Origin: an uncultured Paracoccaceae bacterium
GTDB lineage: Bacteria; Pseudomonadota; Alphaproteobacteria; Rhodobacterales; Rhodobacteraceae
Reading direction: 5' to 3'
Assembly: GCA_937920555.1 (NCBI GenBank)
Contig: CAKZTM010000008.1
Span: forward strand, 1-64,000
DNA length: 64,000 bases
The notes beneath the pieces were generated by a model. That model searched no databases. It was not told the DNA's origin and saw only the letters and a list, made by a program, of their open reading frames with translations. Below, piece by piece: positions 17,098 to 25,618 of this stretch (the stretch's first letter is position 1; each line of letters opens with the position of its first letter). A program made the position numbers and the translations under genes.

Positions 17098-18436
17098 TCG
17101 TCATGTCCTCGATCAAGAGCGATGGAATGACCCGGCTGAGATGGGTGCGGGCGTCGTTTGCCGGGATGATCCGCATCAGCATATCGCGCAGGTTGCCTGC
17201 CACGGTGCATTCATTCACGGGGCCCGTGACCTCGCCGTTTTCGACCCAAAAGCCCGATGCGCCGCGAGAATAATCGCCGGTGGTCGGGCTGATAGTGGAG
17301 CCTATGAAGGAGGTGATCCAAAGACCGGTGCCCATGTCTTTGAGAAGCTCTTCGAGGCTTTTATCCCCTTGAGTTAGCTCAAGATTTCCGATGCTGGGCG
17401 CGGGAGGAGATGACGCGCCACGGGCTGCATTCCCGGTGCTGGGCATGCCCAATTTGCGACCGGTTGCCAGATCCAGCGTCCAGCCGGTCAGCACGCCGTC
17501 TTGGATGATTGCGCGCTTTTGCATGGGCAGACCTTCGGCATCAAACGGGCGCGAGCCTGATGTGCGGCTGCGGTGCGGGTCTTCGGTGAGGCTCATATGC
17601 GCGGGCAAAACCTGCGTCCCCAGAGCGTCTTTGAGCCAGCTTGAGCCGCGTGCGATAGCGCTGCCGTTGATGGCGGAGGTCAGGTGGCCGATGATCGAAG
17701 AGGACACGCGCTCATCGATCAAGATGGGATATGTGCCGGTTGGTGGGCGGGTGGCGCCGTTGCGCTCGGCGGTACGTTCGCCGGCAATGCGGCCGATCTC
17801 AGTTGGGCTCATCAGGTCTTCGAAATGGGTGCGGCCGTCGCCGAAATAATCCCGCTCCATGCCCAAGCCTTCGCCGGTGATGGCCACGCAGGAGGTTGAC
17901 CATGAGGTGCGCCGGTATCCGGCGGAAAAGCCGTTGGATGCGGCCAGCCAAACGTCATTGCCGGACCAGCCGGAGCCCGATGCCTGCACTTTGGACACGC
18001 CTTTGACTTTTAGTGCGGCGGCCTCAGCTTCCAGCGCCATATCCTGCAATTGTGCGGGTTCGGGGCTTTGGGTGTCGTCTGACATGTCCAAAGCCGCGAG
18101 ATCCCAATCGGTGGCCAACTGGTCGGGCGCGGCCAATCCGCAATAGGGGTCGTCGGGCGCCACTTTGGCCATGGCCACCGCACGCTCGGCCATGGTTTGA
18201 AATGTGGCGTCGCGAATATCTGACGAGGCGATATTGGCCTGTTTTTGACCGATCAAAACCCGCAGGCCCACGTCGATGCCTTCGGCGCGTTCTGCATGTT
18301 CCAATTTGCCCTCAAGCACCTCAATGGAGATGCTGTCACCGGAAATCAGGATTGCGTCCGCACTTTCGGCTCCGGCCTGTTTGGCGGCGTCCAGCAGTTT
18401 TCCGGACAAGTTTTCGAGATTCGGCGCGTCTGACAT
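17084..18436 (-). CDS. pmbA: TldD/PmbA family metalloprotease component
   Basis: PmbA (TldE), one half of the TldD/TldE zinc protease pair that cleaves unfolded or modified peptides in the cytosol. It is 450 aa, the standard size. Early residues KQAGAESADAILISGDSISIEVLEGKLEHAERAEG match the N-terminal domain. GDYSRGASGFWVENGEVTGPVNECTVAGNL near the C-terminus is the hallmark motif. It lacks the HExxxH of TldD, as expected for the E subunit. tldD is not in the window. It overlaps the downstream CysQ-like gene. Confidence 0.93.
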   Translation of the reverse strand: MSDAPNLENLSGKLLDAAKQAGAESADAILISGDSISIEVLEGKLEHAERAEGIDVGLRVLIGQKQANIASSDIRDATFQTMAERAVAMAKVAPDDPYCGLAAPDQLATDWDLAALDMSDDTQSPEPAQLQDMALEAEAAALKVKGVSKVQASGSGWSGNDVWLAASNGFSAGYRRTSWSTSCVAITGEGLGMERDYFGDGRTHFEDLMSPTEIGRIAGERTAERNGATRPPTGTYPILIDERVSSSIIGHLTSAINGSAIARGSSWLKDALGTQVLPAHMSLTEDPHRSRTSGSRPFDAEGLPMQKRAIIQDGVLTGWTLDLATGRKLGMPSTGNAARGASSPPAPSIGNLELTQGDKSLEELLKDMGTGLWITSFIGSTISPTTGDYSRGASGFWVENGEVTGPVNECTVAGNLRDMLMRIIPANDARTHLSRVIPSLLIEDMTIAGS

Positions 18437-18580
18437 ATGTGTACTCGGCTCGTTATGGGTGTTGCGCGCTATCTAGTCTTTCCGCACGGTCATTGCCAGC
18501 CCGCGCGGGCATTTGGCTCTTGACCAAGGACGAATTTCTGCAGCTTATGGCGCGATTTTTGAGCTTTGAGGAGTTTGGCG

Positions 18581-19708
18581 ATGGCGTGGTCCCCGGATAA
18601 AACTGAGGTAAGTAGTTGGAATGAATGGGATCCTTTGCGCCATGTCATTGTGGGCCGGGCCACCGATTGTCATATCCCGCCCGCCGAGCCTGCACTGGAC
18701 GCAAAGGTGCCCGAAGATTCGGATATGCGCGGTCAGTGGGGCAAGCGGCCTCAGGACAGTATTGATCGCGGCAATGAGCTTTTGGACAATTTCGCAGCCA
18801 TGCTGGAGGGGCGCGGGGTGCGGGTGGACCGGCCCACGCCCACGGATTTTGCGCTGCCCGTCACAACGCCGGATTTCCACACCGAGAGCCAGTTCGGTTG
18901 CATGCCGCCGCGGGATGTTTTGCTGACCGTTGGTAACGAGATTTTGGAAGCGACCATGTCCTATCGGTGTCGGTGGTTCGAGTATCTTTGCTATCGGCCC
19001 TTGATGCAGCAATATTTCAACGAAGACCCCAATTTCCGCCACGAATCTGCGCCCAAGCCAAGGCTGACGGATGCGGATTATCACCCGGATTATTTGTCGG
19101 AAAAAATCGGTGTGGAGAAGCGTCTGAAATGGGCAGCCGAGAAGTTCTTTGTGACCACCGAGGAAGAGCCGTTATTTGATGCCGCCGACGTGTTACGGTT
19201 TGGGCGGGATTTGGTGGTACAGCACGGATTTACCACAAATCTCAAAGGGATAGAGTGGCTCAAGCGGCATTTCCCGGACCACCGCGTGCACACGGTCAAC
19301 TTCCCCGGTGATCCCTATCCGATCCACATTGATGCGACGTTTACGCCCATCAAACCGGGGTTGATTTTGAACAATCCGCAGCGCCGTTTGCCCGACGATC
19401 AACGGGTTATGTTTGAGAAGAATGGCTGGGAGATCGTGGACGCGGCGCAACCGGCTCATAATGCGCCGCCGGCTTTGTGTTATTCGTCCACCTGGCTGTC
19501 GATGAATGTGCTGGTTCTGGACCCCAAAACGGTCTGTGTTGAGGCGTCCGAAGTGTATCAAATGGAGCAGTTGGACAAGCTGGGACAGAACGTCATTCCG
19601 GTGGATTTGCGCGATGCTTACGCGTTTGGCGGCGGCTTGCATTGCTGCACCGCGGATGTGTACCGGGAGGGGGTTTGCGAGGATTATTTCGGGTCTTTGC
19701 CGGGGTAA
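18581..19708 (+). CDS. Glycine amidinotransferase-like (AGAT family) enzyme
   Basis: Transfers an amidino group from arginine to an amine acceptor; animal AGAT uses glycine to make guanidinoacetate. The 375-aa protein carries the family blocks in order: WDPLRHVIVG, FDAADVLRFGRDL, HIDATFTPIKPGL with the catalytic His and Asp region, WLSMNVLVLDP, and the nucleophile Cys in GGGLHCCTADV. The resemblance runs along the whole chain. The ATG at 18581 has GAGGAG 9 nt upstream and is preferred over the TTG at 18566. It is divergent from pmbA. The acceptor (glycine or an inosamine-like amine) is not known. Confidence 0.87.
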   Translation: MAWSPDKTEVSSWNEWDPLRHVIVGRATDCHIPPAEPALDAKVPEDSDMRGQWGKRPQDSIDRGNELLDNFAAMLEGRGVRVDRPTPTDFALPVTTPDFHTESQFGCMPPRDVLLTVGNEILEATMSYRCRWFEYLCYRPLMQQYFNEDPNFRHESAPKPRLTDADYHPDYLSEKIGVEKRLKWAAEKFFVTTEEEPLFDAADVLRFGRDLVVQHGFTTNLKGIEWLKRHFPDHRVHTVNFPGDPYPIHIDATFTPIKPGLILNNPQRRLPDDQRVMFEKNGWEIVDAAQPAHNAPPALCYSSTWLSMNVLVLDPKTVCVEASEVYQMEQLDKLGQNVIPVDLRDAYAFGGGLHCCTADVYREGVCEDYFGSLPG

Positions 19709-19770
19709 TCTGGAGGCTGTTTTGCCCGTTAACCTTTGGGTTTTTTGGCCCGAAGGGTGAGTCCTCAAAC

Positions 19771-19811
19771 TGTATGATTTGTGTATGACATTTGTATGAC
19801 AAAATGTATGG
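19771..19811 (+). promoter_or_regulatory. Four TGTATG direct repeats with helical spacing
   Basis: TGTATG occurs at 19771, 19782, 19793 and 19805, so the spacing is 11, 11 and 12 bp, about one helical turn. The first three read TGTATGA. They lie 76-116 bp upstream of the 2H phosphoesterase start. Tandem half-sites at 11 bp are the binding mode of OmpR/PhoB-type response regulators. The regulator is not known. Confidence 0.5.
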
Positions 19812-19886
19812 CATGGCCCGCGTTAACGGACCGTGCGGTGGCGTTTTGATCAAGATCGCACAATTGATCCGAGGAAGGGCACTGAC

Positions 19887-20405
19887 ATGCATTCGATTTG
19901 GTTGATGCCCACACCGGCGCGCGCGGCGCGGCTTCGCGAGATTATGGCCCGGTTGTCTGTGGATCACGATCTGCCGGAGTTTGAACCCCACGTGACCGTT
20001 TTGGGCAGTCTGGATCTTCCTTTGGCGCAAGTTCTGGACGCGGCGAAGACGGTTGCGCAGACCGTCGCGCAAACGGGCGAAGTATCGTCGGAGGTTTGGG
20101 CGGTCACGGGTCGGGAGGATTTTTTCACAGCACTGACCCTTGATCTGCGGGGTTCTGGTGTCTTTGATCTGCACCTTCAGGCTTGCGCGGCGCTGGGCTT
20201 GGCACAAGTGCCCCATTTTGAGCCGCATCTTTCGGTTGCATACGGGATGCCCGGCGGTGGTGATAAGATTGCCGAGATCAAAACCCTCTCGGCGGAGTTC
20301 TTGTTGCAGCCCCTTGTGTTTGACCGGTTGGAGGTTGTTTTGTCGTCCAAGACCGTGCCCATCCCCGAGTGGCGCTGCTTGGAGAGTTTTACCCTAAAAA
20401 GTTGA
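19887..20405 (+). CDS. 2H phosphoesterase superfamily protein (2'-5' RNA ligase / CPDase-like)
   Basis: A 172-aa protein with the two H-x-T/S motifs that define the 2H fold: PHVTVLG (about residue 34) and PHLSVAYG (about residue 112). It begins MHSIWLMPTPARAARL, like the cyclic phosphodiesterase branch that opens ADP-ribose 1'',2''-cyclic phosphate or other 2',3'-cyclic phosphates. The start at 19887 has GAGGAAGGG upstream. It stands alone before the ugp operon, and its upstream region has four TGTATG repeats. The true substrate is unknown. Confidence 0.78.
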   Translation: MHSIWLMPTPARAARLREIMARLSVDHDLPEFEPHVTVLGSLDLPLAQVLDAAKTVAQTVAQTGEVSSEVWAVTGREDFFTALTLDLRGSGVFDLHLQACAALGLAQVPHFEPHLSVAYGMPGGGDKIAEIKTLSAEFLLQPLVFDRLEVVLSSKTVPIPEWRCLESFTLKS

Positions 20406-20456
20406 ATCTTGACTCCCCGGTCAAATTACACTGGACTACTGGGATATAAGATCAAG

Positions 20457-20485
20457 ATGTCACATCGCTGTCGCTAAACTGTCAT
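20457..20485 (+). promoter_or_regulatory. Pho box upstream of ugpB
   Basis: Three 7-bp direct repeats at exact 11-bp spacing: ATGTCAC, CTGTCGC and CTGTCAT, separated by 4-bp spacers (ATCG, TAAA). The consensus PhoB unit is CTGTCAT with 4-bp spacers. The site ends 52 bp before the ugpB ATG. It predicts activation under phosphate starvation. Confidence 0.82.
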
Positions 20486-20537
20486 GGGCAGGGCTTAGAC
20501 GGCGTCAAGACACATCCATTTCAACTGGGAGATACCG

Positions 20538-21845
20538 ATGAAATTCACACAAATTGTAACCGCGAGCGTTCTGGGGATGGCCACGGCTTTGCCGTCCACA
20601 GCCTTTGCGCAAACGGAGATCCAATTCTGGCACGCCATGGGCGGTCGTTTGGGCGAGGTGGTCGAAGAGATCGCTGTGAAATACAATGAAAGTCAGTCCG
20701 AGTACACGCTCGTACCCACCTATAAGGGCGGATATGAGGACACGATGACCGCGGGGATCGCGGCATTCCGTGCCGGCGAGCAGCCCAATCTGATCCAGAT
20801 TTTTGACGCAGGCGCGGCCACGATTATCAACGCCAAGGGTGCAACTGTCGCTGTTGAAGACCTGATGATGCAGCATGCGGATGGCTTTGACGGGTCTGAT
20901 TACATCGAGGGTGTGCGCTACTTTTATGCGGACACTGATGGCAAGATGATCGGCATGCCGTTCAACTCATCGACGCCATTATTGTATTACAACAAGGATG
21001 CGTTTGCCGAAGCTGGTATTGCGAACCCGCCTGCCACTTGGGAAGAGTTTGAGGCGATTGCACCTAAGCTCAAAGAGGCCGGTTACACGGCGCTTGCGCA
21101 GTCCCACAGCCCTTGGATTTTCTCGGAGAATTTCCATTCCCGTCACAATCTTCAGCTTGCCACAGGCAATAATGGATATGACGGAACGGATGTCAAAATC
21201 CTGTACAATAACGACCACATGAAAATGCACTGGGGTAAGGTCAAAGAGTGGCTGGATGCCGGGTATTACGGTTTTTACGGCCGTGCTTGGGGCGACAATC
21301 AGGATGCATTCGTGCAAAAAGAAGTTGCCATGTGGCTTGGGTCTTCGGGGTCTTTCGGCGGTTTGGCCAACTCGGCTGAGTTTGAGTTCGGAGCGACCTA
21401 TCTACCTTATTGGAAGTCGATCATTGAAGAGCCAATGGGCACGTTCATTGGTGGTGCTGCATTGTTTGCCATGTCTGGCAAAGCGGATGAGGAGAACGCC
21501 GGTGTGGCCGACTTCCTGGCATTCCTGACCAGCCCGGACATGCAGTATTTGTGGCACAAGGAGACCGGTTATGTGCCGATCACCAATGCCGCCTACGATC
21601 TTGCAAAGAGCGACGGCTATTACGACAGCACGCCTGATGCGGAAGTTGGCATTTTGCAGTTGTCCCAGCCCGGTGGGGAGTGGACCAAGGGATATCGGCT
21701 TGGCTATTACGTGCAAATCCGCGACGTGATGTACAAGCATTTCGACGATATCTTCTCAGGCGAGGCCTCTGTGGAGGAGGCGTTCTCGGCCATGGAGCAA
21801 GAGTCTAACGACCTTCTGGATCGCTTCAAAGCGACTTATAACTGA
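20538..21845 (+). CDS. ugpB: sn-glycerol-3-phosphate ABC transporter substrate-binding protein
   Basis: Periplasmic binding protein that captures glycerol-3-phosphate or its diesters for the UgpAEC importer. The 435-aa precursor has a signal peptide (MKFTQIVTASVLGMATALPSTAFAQ). The mature part begins TEIQFWHAMGG, a UgpB hallmark, and includes MPFNSSTPLLYYNKDAF and SSGSFGGLAN in the ligand cleft region. The length matches UgpB. GGGAGA precedes the ATG, and the gene has a three-unit Pho box upstream. It is the first gene of ugpB-ugpA-ugpE-ugpC. Confidence 0.93.
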   Translation: MKFTQIVTASVLGMATALPSTAFAQTEIQFWHAMGGRLGEVVEEIAVKYNESQSEYTLVPTYKGGYEDTMTAGIAAFRAGEQPNLIQIFDAGAATIINAKGATVAVEDLMMQHADGFDGSDYIEGVRYFYADTDGKMIGMPFNSSTPLLYYNKDAFAEAGIANPPATWEEFEAIAPKLKEAGYTALAQSHSPWIFSENFHSRHNLQLATGNNGYDGTDVKILYNNDHMKMHWGKVKEWLDAGYYGFYGRAWGDNQDAFVQKEVAMWLGSSGSFGGLANSAEFEFGATYLPYWKSIIEEPMGTFIGGAALFAMSGKADEENAGVADFLAFLTSPDMQYLWHKETGYVPITNAAYDLAKSDGYYDSTPDAEVGILQLSQPGGEWTKGYRLGYYVQIRDVMYKHFDDIFSGEASVEEAFSAMEQESNDLLDRFKATYN

Positions 21846-21908
21846 TCGATCTGGGCCGGTGCGGGGATGACCCTGCGCTGGCCCGACCCAATTTAGGTTA
21901 GGCCTTCC

Positions 21909-22787
21909 ATGAAGCGCGTTCAATTTGAACACTCGGCGATACCTTACATGTTTATCGCCCCCCAGATTATCATCATTGCGGTCTTCTTTTTATGGCCCGC
22001 GGCCCAAGCGGTTTATCAGTCATTTTTGCTGGAGGACGCGTTTGGTCTGTCCTCGCAATTTGTCTGGTTCAAGAATTATTTCGACACGATCGGCAGCACG
22101 TCATGGCTTCAGGCGGCCGGATTTACGATTGTGTTTTCCACGCTGGTGACGATTTTGTCGCTGGCCATTGCGCTGTTGTTGGCGGTCAAGGCCAATGAGG
22201 TTATTCGCGGCGCGCGCACCTACAAGACGTTGTTGATGTGGGCTTATGCCATAGCCCCCCCTGTGGCCGGGTTGATGGGCAATTTGATGTTCCATCCGTT
22301 GATTGGCGATCTTTACAAGTTCATGAACACCATCGGGTTTGATTTTGACCACAAGCTTGATCCGTATGATGCGGGGTTTGTGGTGGTTTTGATCTCTGTG
22401 TGGAAGCAGGTTTCGGTCAATTTCATCTTCTTTTTGTCGGGTTTGCAGGGCATTCCAAAGTCGGTCAATGAGGCCGCCTTGATGGACGAAAAGTCGTCGT
22501 TCCGGCGGTTTTGGACGATCACCTTCCCGCTTTTGGCCCCGACCACGTTTTTCTTGATGGTCATCAACATCACCTATGCCTTTTTCGAGACGTTCGGCAT
22601 TATCGATACGACCACGCGCGGGGCACCCGGTGGGGCCACAACCACGTTGGTGTTCAAGGTGTTCCAAGATGGTTTCCGGGGTGCGGACATTGGTGGTTCA
22701 TCGGCGCAATCGGTTGTGTTGATGCTGATGGTGCTGGGACTGACTGTGATCCAATTCCGGTTTATTGAGCGGAAGGTGCATTACTGA
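21909..22787 (+). CDS. ugpA: sn-glycerol-3-phosphate ABC transporter permease UgpA
   Basis: Inner-membrane permease with six predicted helices, 292 aa. The EAA loop that contacts the ATPase reads VNEAALMDEKSSFRRFWTITFPLLAP. YMFIAPQIIIIAVFFLWPA forms the first helix, and the C-terminal end is FRFIERKVHY, a standard UgpA ending. It lies 63 bp after ugpB. Its TGA shares a base with the ATG of a 29-codon ORF that is itself chained to ugpE, an unusual arrangement for this operon. Confidence 0.94.
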   Translation: MKRVQFEHSAIPYMFIAPQIIIIAVFFLWPAAQAVYQSFLLEDAFGLSSQFVWFKNYFDTIGSTSWLQAAGFTIVFSTLVTILSLAIALLLAVKANEVIRGARTYKTLLMWAYAIAPPVAGLMGNLMFHPLIGDLYKFMNTIGFDFDHKLDPYDAGFVVVLISVWKQVSVNFIFFLSGLQGIPKSVNEAALMDEKSSFRRFWTITFPLLAPTTFFLMVINITYAFFETFGIIDTTTRGAPGGATTTLVFKVFQDGFRGADIGGSSAQSVVLMLMVLGLTVIQFRFIERKVHY

Positions 22788-22876
22788 TGAGCTTCTCGTT
22801 TCACACACTTAAAACAGCCCCGAAATACGTCGAAGTTGGACGAGTTTTGGGCGACCTGGGAACGGGACCTTTCTGA
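22787..22876 (+). CDS. 29-codon ORF coupled between ugpA and ugpE
   Basis: The frame starts ATGAGCTTC at 22787, overlapping the ugpA TGA by one base. It ends at a TGA that overlaps the ugpE ATG by one base (TGATG at both ends). It would encode a 29-aa peptide starting MSFSFHTLKTAPKY with no signal or clear membrane helix. Two perfect couplings in 90 bp suggest translation through the gap. It may be a micro-protein, a coupling leader, or a remnant of an earlier longer ugpE 5' end. Confidence 0.35.
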   Translation: MSFSFHTLKTAPKYVEVGRVLGDLGTGPF

Positions 22877-23727
22877 TGAAGTTTGATTGGCACACCGTAA
22901 GCACGCATATCATCCTGATTTTGGGTGCCATTTTCATGACCTTTCCGGTCTGGGTGGCGTTCATGACCTCTACCCATGCGCCTGAGACGATCTTACGTGA
23001 GGGTCTGCAACTTTTGCCCGGCGGGCATTTCTTTGAAACCTATAACGAGGTTCTGTTTGTCGAGGGCGGGGTGATGAAAAAGGTCACCGCCATGCAGATG
23101 ACCAAAAATTCGCTGATCTTGGGGATTGGGTTTGCCATCGGCAAGGTCGTCATCTCTATGCTGGCGGCTTATGCGATTGTCTATTTCCGGTTTCGGCTGG
23201 CGGCGCCGTTGTTTTGGGTGATTTTCATGACGCTTTTGCTGCCTTTGGAGGTTCGGATTATTCCGTCATACAAGGTGGTGGCTGATCTTGGGCTTTTGGA
23301 CACCCACACGGGTTTGATCATTCCGCTGATCGCCTCGGCCACGGGGACGTTCTTTTTCCGGCAGTTTTTCCGGTCGGTCCCAGAGGAGTTGCTGGAGGCC
23401 GCGCGTCTGGACGGTGCGGGGGCATGGCGGTTCTTTATCGATATTCTGGTGCCGTTGTCCAAGACCATGATTGCGGCGATTTTGATCATCATGTTTGTGG
23501 TCGGGTGGAACCAATATCTATGGCCATTGATCATGACCACCAAGGAGGAAAACTACACCCTCGTGATCGGGATCAAGCAGATTTATCAGGTGATTGCCGA
23601 GGGTGGTGAGTTGCCGCAATTCCAAAAAGCATTCGCATTGACCATTTTGGCGACGTTGCCGCCGGTTTTGGTCGTGCTCATTTTCCAGAACTGGTTCGTG
23701 AAGGGCCTAGTTGAGAGCGAGAAATAA
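22876..23727 (+). CDS. ugpE: sn-glycerol-3-phosphate ABC transporter permease UgpE
   Basis: Second inner-membrane permease of the Ugp importer, 283 aa with six helices. The N-terminal segment [27 protein letters not shown] is characteristic of UgpE. The EAA loop reads [25 protein letters not shown], and [11 protein letters not shown] follows in the fifth helix. It is reached from ugpA through the 29-codon ORF. Its stop overlaps the ugpC ATG (TAATG). A diverged second copy of this permease type lies at 25615-26427. Confidence 0.94.
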   Translation: MKFDWHTVSTHIILILGAIFMTFPVWVAFMTSTHAPETILREGLQLLPGGHFFETYNEVLFVEGGVMKKVTAMQMTKNSLILGIGFAIGKVVISMLAAYAIVYFRFRLAAPLFWVIFMTLLLPLEVRIIPSYKVVADLGLLDTHTGLIIPLIASATGTFFFRQFFRSVPEELLEAARLDGAGAWRFFIDILVPLSKTMIAAILIIMFVVGWNQYLWPLIMTTKEENYTLVIGIKQIYQVIAEGGELPQFQKAFALTILATLPPVLVVLIFQNWFVKGLVESEK

Positions 23728-24785
23728 TGGCGCGGGTTGATTTAAAAGACGTCCGAAAGACCTATCCCAACGGGGCCGAGGCCATACGCGGCGTCGATAT
23801 GAGCATCGAAGACGGTGAGATGATCGTTTTTGTGGGGCCGTCGGGTTGCGGGAAATCGACGTTGTTGCGGATGGTGGCGGGGCTCGAAAGTGTCACGGGC
23901 GGCGACGTGGAGATTGACGGGCGGCGGATCAATGATGTGTCGCCCTCGGAGCGGGACGTGGCGATGGTGTTTCAGAATTATGCGCTTTACCCGCATATGA
24001 CTGTGCGCGGGAACATGTCCTACGGGCTCAAAAACAAGGGTCTGCCCAAGTCCCAGATTGAGGCCAAGGTCGTTGAGGCCGCCAAGATGCTGCGGATTGA
24101 TGATTATCTGGATCGCCAGCCGCAGCAGCTATCAGGCGGGCAGCGTCAGCGGGTGGCCATGGGGCGGGCGATTGTGCGCGAGCCCAAGGTGTTTTTGTTC
24201 GATGAGCCATTGTCCAATCTGGACGCCAAGCTGCGTGTGCAAATGCGCATCGAGATCAAGCGGCTGCAACGGCGCATGAACGTGACCTCGATCTATGTGA
24301 CCCATGACCAGACTGAGGCGATGACGTTGGCCGACCGGTTGGCGGTGATCAATGAGGGGCGGGTCGAGCAGATGGGTGCGCCCATGGAGCTTTATTCCAA
24401 TCCGGCGACGTTGTTTGTGGCGTCGTTCATTGGGGCGCCTGCGATCAACCTGATCCCGGCGCGGTTTGACGGCGCGTTGCAAGCGGGATCCATGTCGCTG
24501 CAAGGGTTTTCTGATCTGCCCACGGGTGTTGATCTGATGCTGGGCATTCGGCCTGATGTGTTGACCATTCGCGAGGACGGACAGTTCAAGATGAATGTTG
24601 ATCTGGTGGAGCAACATGGCGGGGAGAACCTGATTTACGGCTCGCTGGACGGGGTTGTGGACCACGAGATTTGTCTGAAATCTGGCCAATCGGTATTGCC
24701 TGCGATTGATGATGAATTGACCTTGGGCTTTGATCCTGCCACCTCGTTTGTATTCAGGACTGATACGGGCGAGCGGCTGAAATAG
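23727..24785 (+). CDS. ugpC: sn-glycerol-3-phosphate ABC transporter ATP-binding protein
   Basis: ATPase of the MalK/UgpC type, 352 aa. Walker A is [16 protein letters not shown], the Q-loop is [13 protein letters not shown], the signature is [15 protein letters not shown], and Walker B is [16 protein letters not shown]. The H-loop is [14 protein letters not shown]. The C-terminal third is the OB-fold regulatory domain (about residues 240-350). Its ATG overlaps the ugpE stop. It powers the UgpA/UgpE pair, and could in principle also serve the orphan permease downstream. Confidence 0.95.
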   Translation: MARVDLKDVRKTYPNGAEAIRGVDMSIEDGEMIVFVGPSGCGKSTLLRMVAGLESVTGGDVEIDGRRINDVSPSERDVAMVFQNYALYPHMTVRGNMSYGLKNKGLPKSQIEAKVVEAAKMLRIDDYLDRQPQQLSGGQRQRVAMGRAIVREPKVFLFDEPLSNLDAKLRVQMRIEIKRLQRRMNVTSIYVTHDQTEAMTLADRLAVINEGRVEQMGAPMELYSNPATLFVASFIGAPAINLIPARFDGALQAGSMSLQGFSDLPTGVDLMLGIRPDVLTIREDGQFKMNVDLVEQHGGENLIYGSLDGVVDHEICLKSGQSVLPAIDDELTLGFDPATSFVFRTDTGERLK

Positions 24786-24829
24786 CGGGCTTGTATGGGT
24801 CCAATCTTATACATTCAGGAGCGATTTTC

Positions 24830-25618
24830 ATGACCCAATCCGCACGCCTTGAGGCTGCCAAGACGATTGCGCGTGATGCCGGTGCTATGGGTCTGGCATT
24901 TTTCCAAGATATCTCGAAATTGCAAATCTCAGACAAAACCAGCGCGCATGATATGGTCTCTAACGCGGATCTGGAGGTGGAGACATTCGTGCGCGCGCGC
25001 ATTGCCGAGGCTTTTCCTGAGGACGGGATTGTGGGCGAAGAACACGGTGACAAGGCGTCGAAATCCGGTTGGACATGGGTGATTGATCCCATCGACGGGA
25101 CCGCCAATTTCGTGCGCGGCATCCCGCAATGGTGTGTGATTTTGGCATGTGTCCATGAGGACGAGACCAAGGTGGGTGTGATGTTTGAGCCGTCCTACGG
25201 CGAGATGTTTGAAGCCTCCAAGGATGGAGGGGCGTTTGTGAACGGTACGCCCATGAAAACGGCGCAATCGGGCGGGCTTGATGATGGCTCGCTTGGGGTT
25301 GGGTTTAACGGGCGGACGCAAGCCGGGTTGGTGCCTGCATTGATTGCCGATCTGACCGCGCGTGGCGGCGTGTTTTTCCGCAATGCCTCGGGGGGGTTGA
25401 TGTTGGCATATGTGGCGGCGGGGCGGCTCATTGGCTACACCGAGCCGCACATGAACGCGTGGGATTGTCTGGCCGGGCAGTTGATGATCCGCGAGGCGGG
25501 CGGGCGCACGGAAGTGCAGTCGGCGGACGCTATGCTGGCCTCTGGCGGGCGGGTGATCGCCTCTACCGCATCGATATTTGACGAGCTGGTGGCCATGTCT
25601 GACAAGGCCTATTCTTGA
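24830..25618 (+). CDS. Inositol monophosphatase family protein
   Basis: A 262-aa Mg-dependent sugar/inositol phosphatase-fold enzyme. Metal motifs are present: MVSNADLEVETFV, GEEHGD, DPIDGTANFVRGIPQWCV and AWDCLAGQLMIREAGG. These match the SuhB/IMPase branch better than CysQ. The start at 24830 has CAGGAGCG upstream. It follows ugpC by 44 bp and overlaps the next permease by 4 nt (TTGA), so it is probably in the phosphate-starvation operon. It may dephosphorylate a sugar or polyol phosphate brought in by Ugp; this is an inference from position. Confidence 0.88.
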   Translation: MTQSARLEAAKTIARDAGAMGLAFFQDISKLQISDKTSAHDMVSNADLEVETFVRARIAEAFPEDGIVGEEHGDKASKSGWTWVIDPIDGTANFVRGIPQWCVILACVHEDETKVGVMFEPSYGEMFEASKDGGAFVNGTPMKTAQSGGLDDGSLGVGFNGRTQAGLVPALIADLTARGGVFFRNASGGLMLAYVAAGRLIGYTEPHMNAWDCLAGQLMIREAGGRTEVQSADAMLASGGRVIASTASIFDELVAMSDKAYS

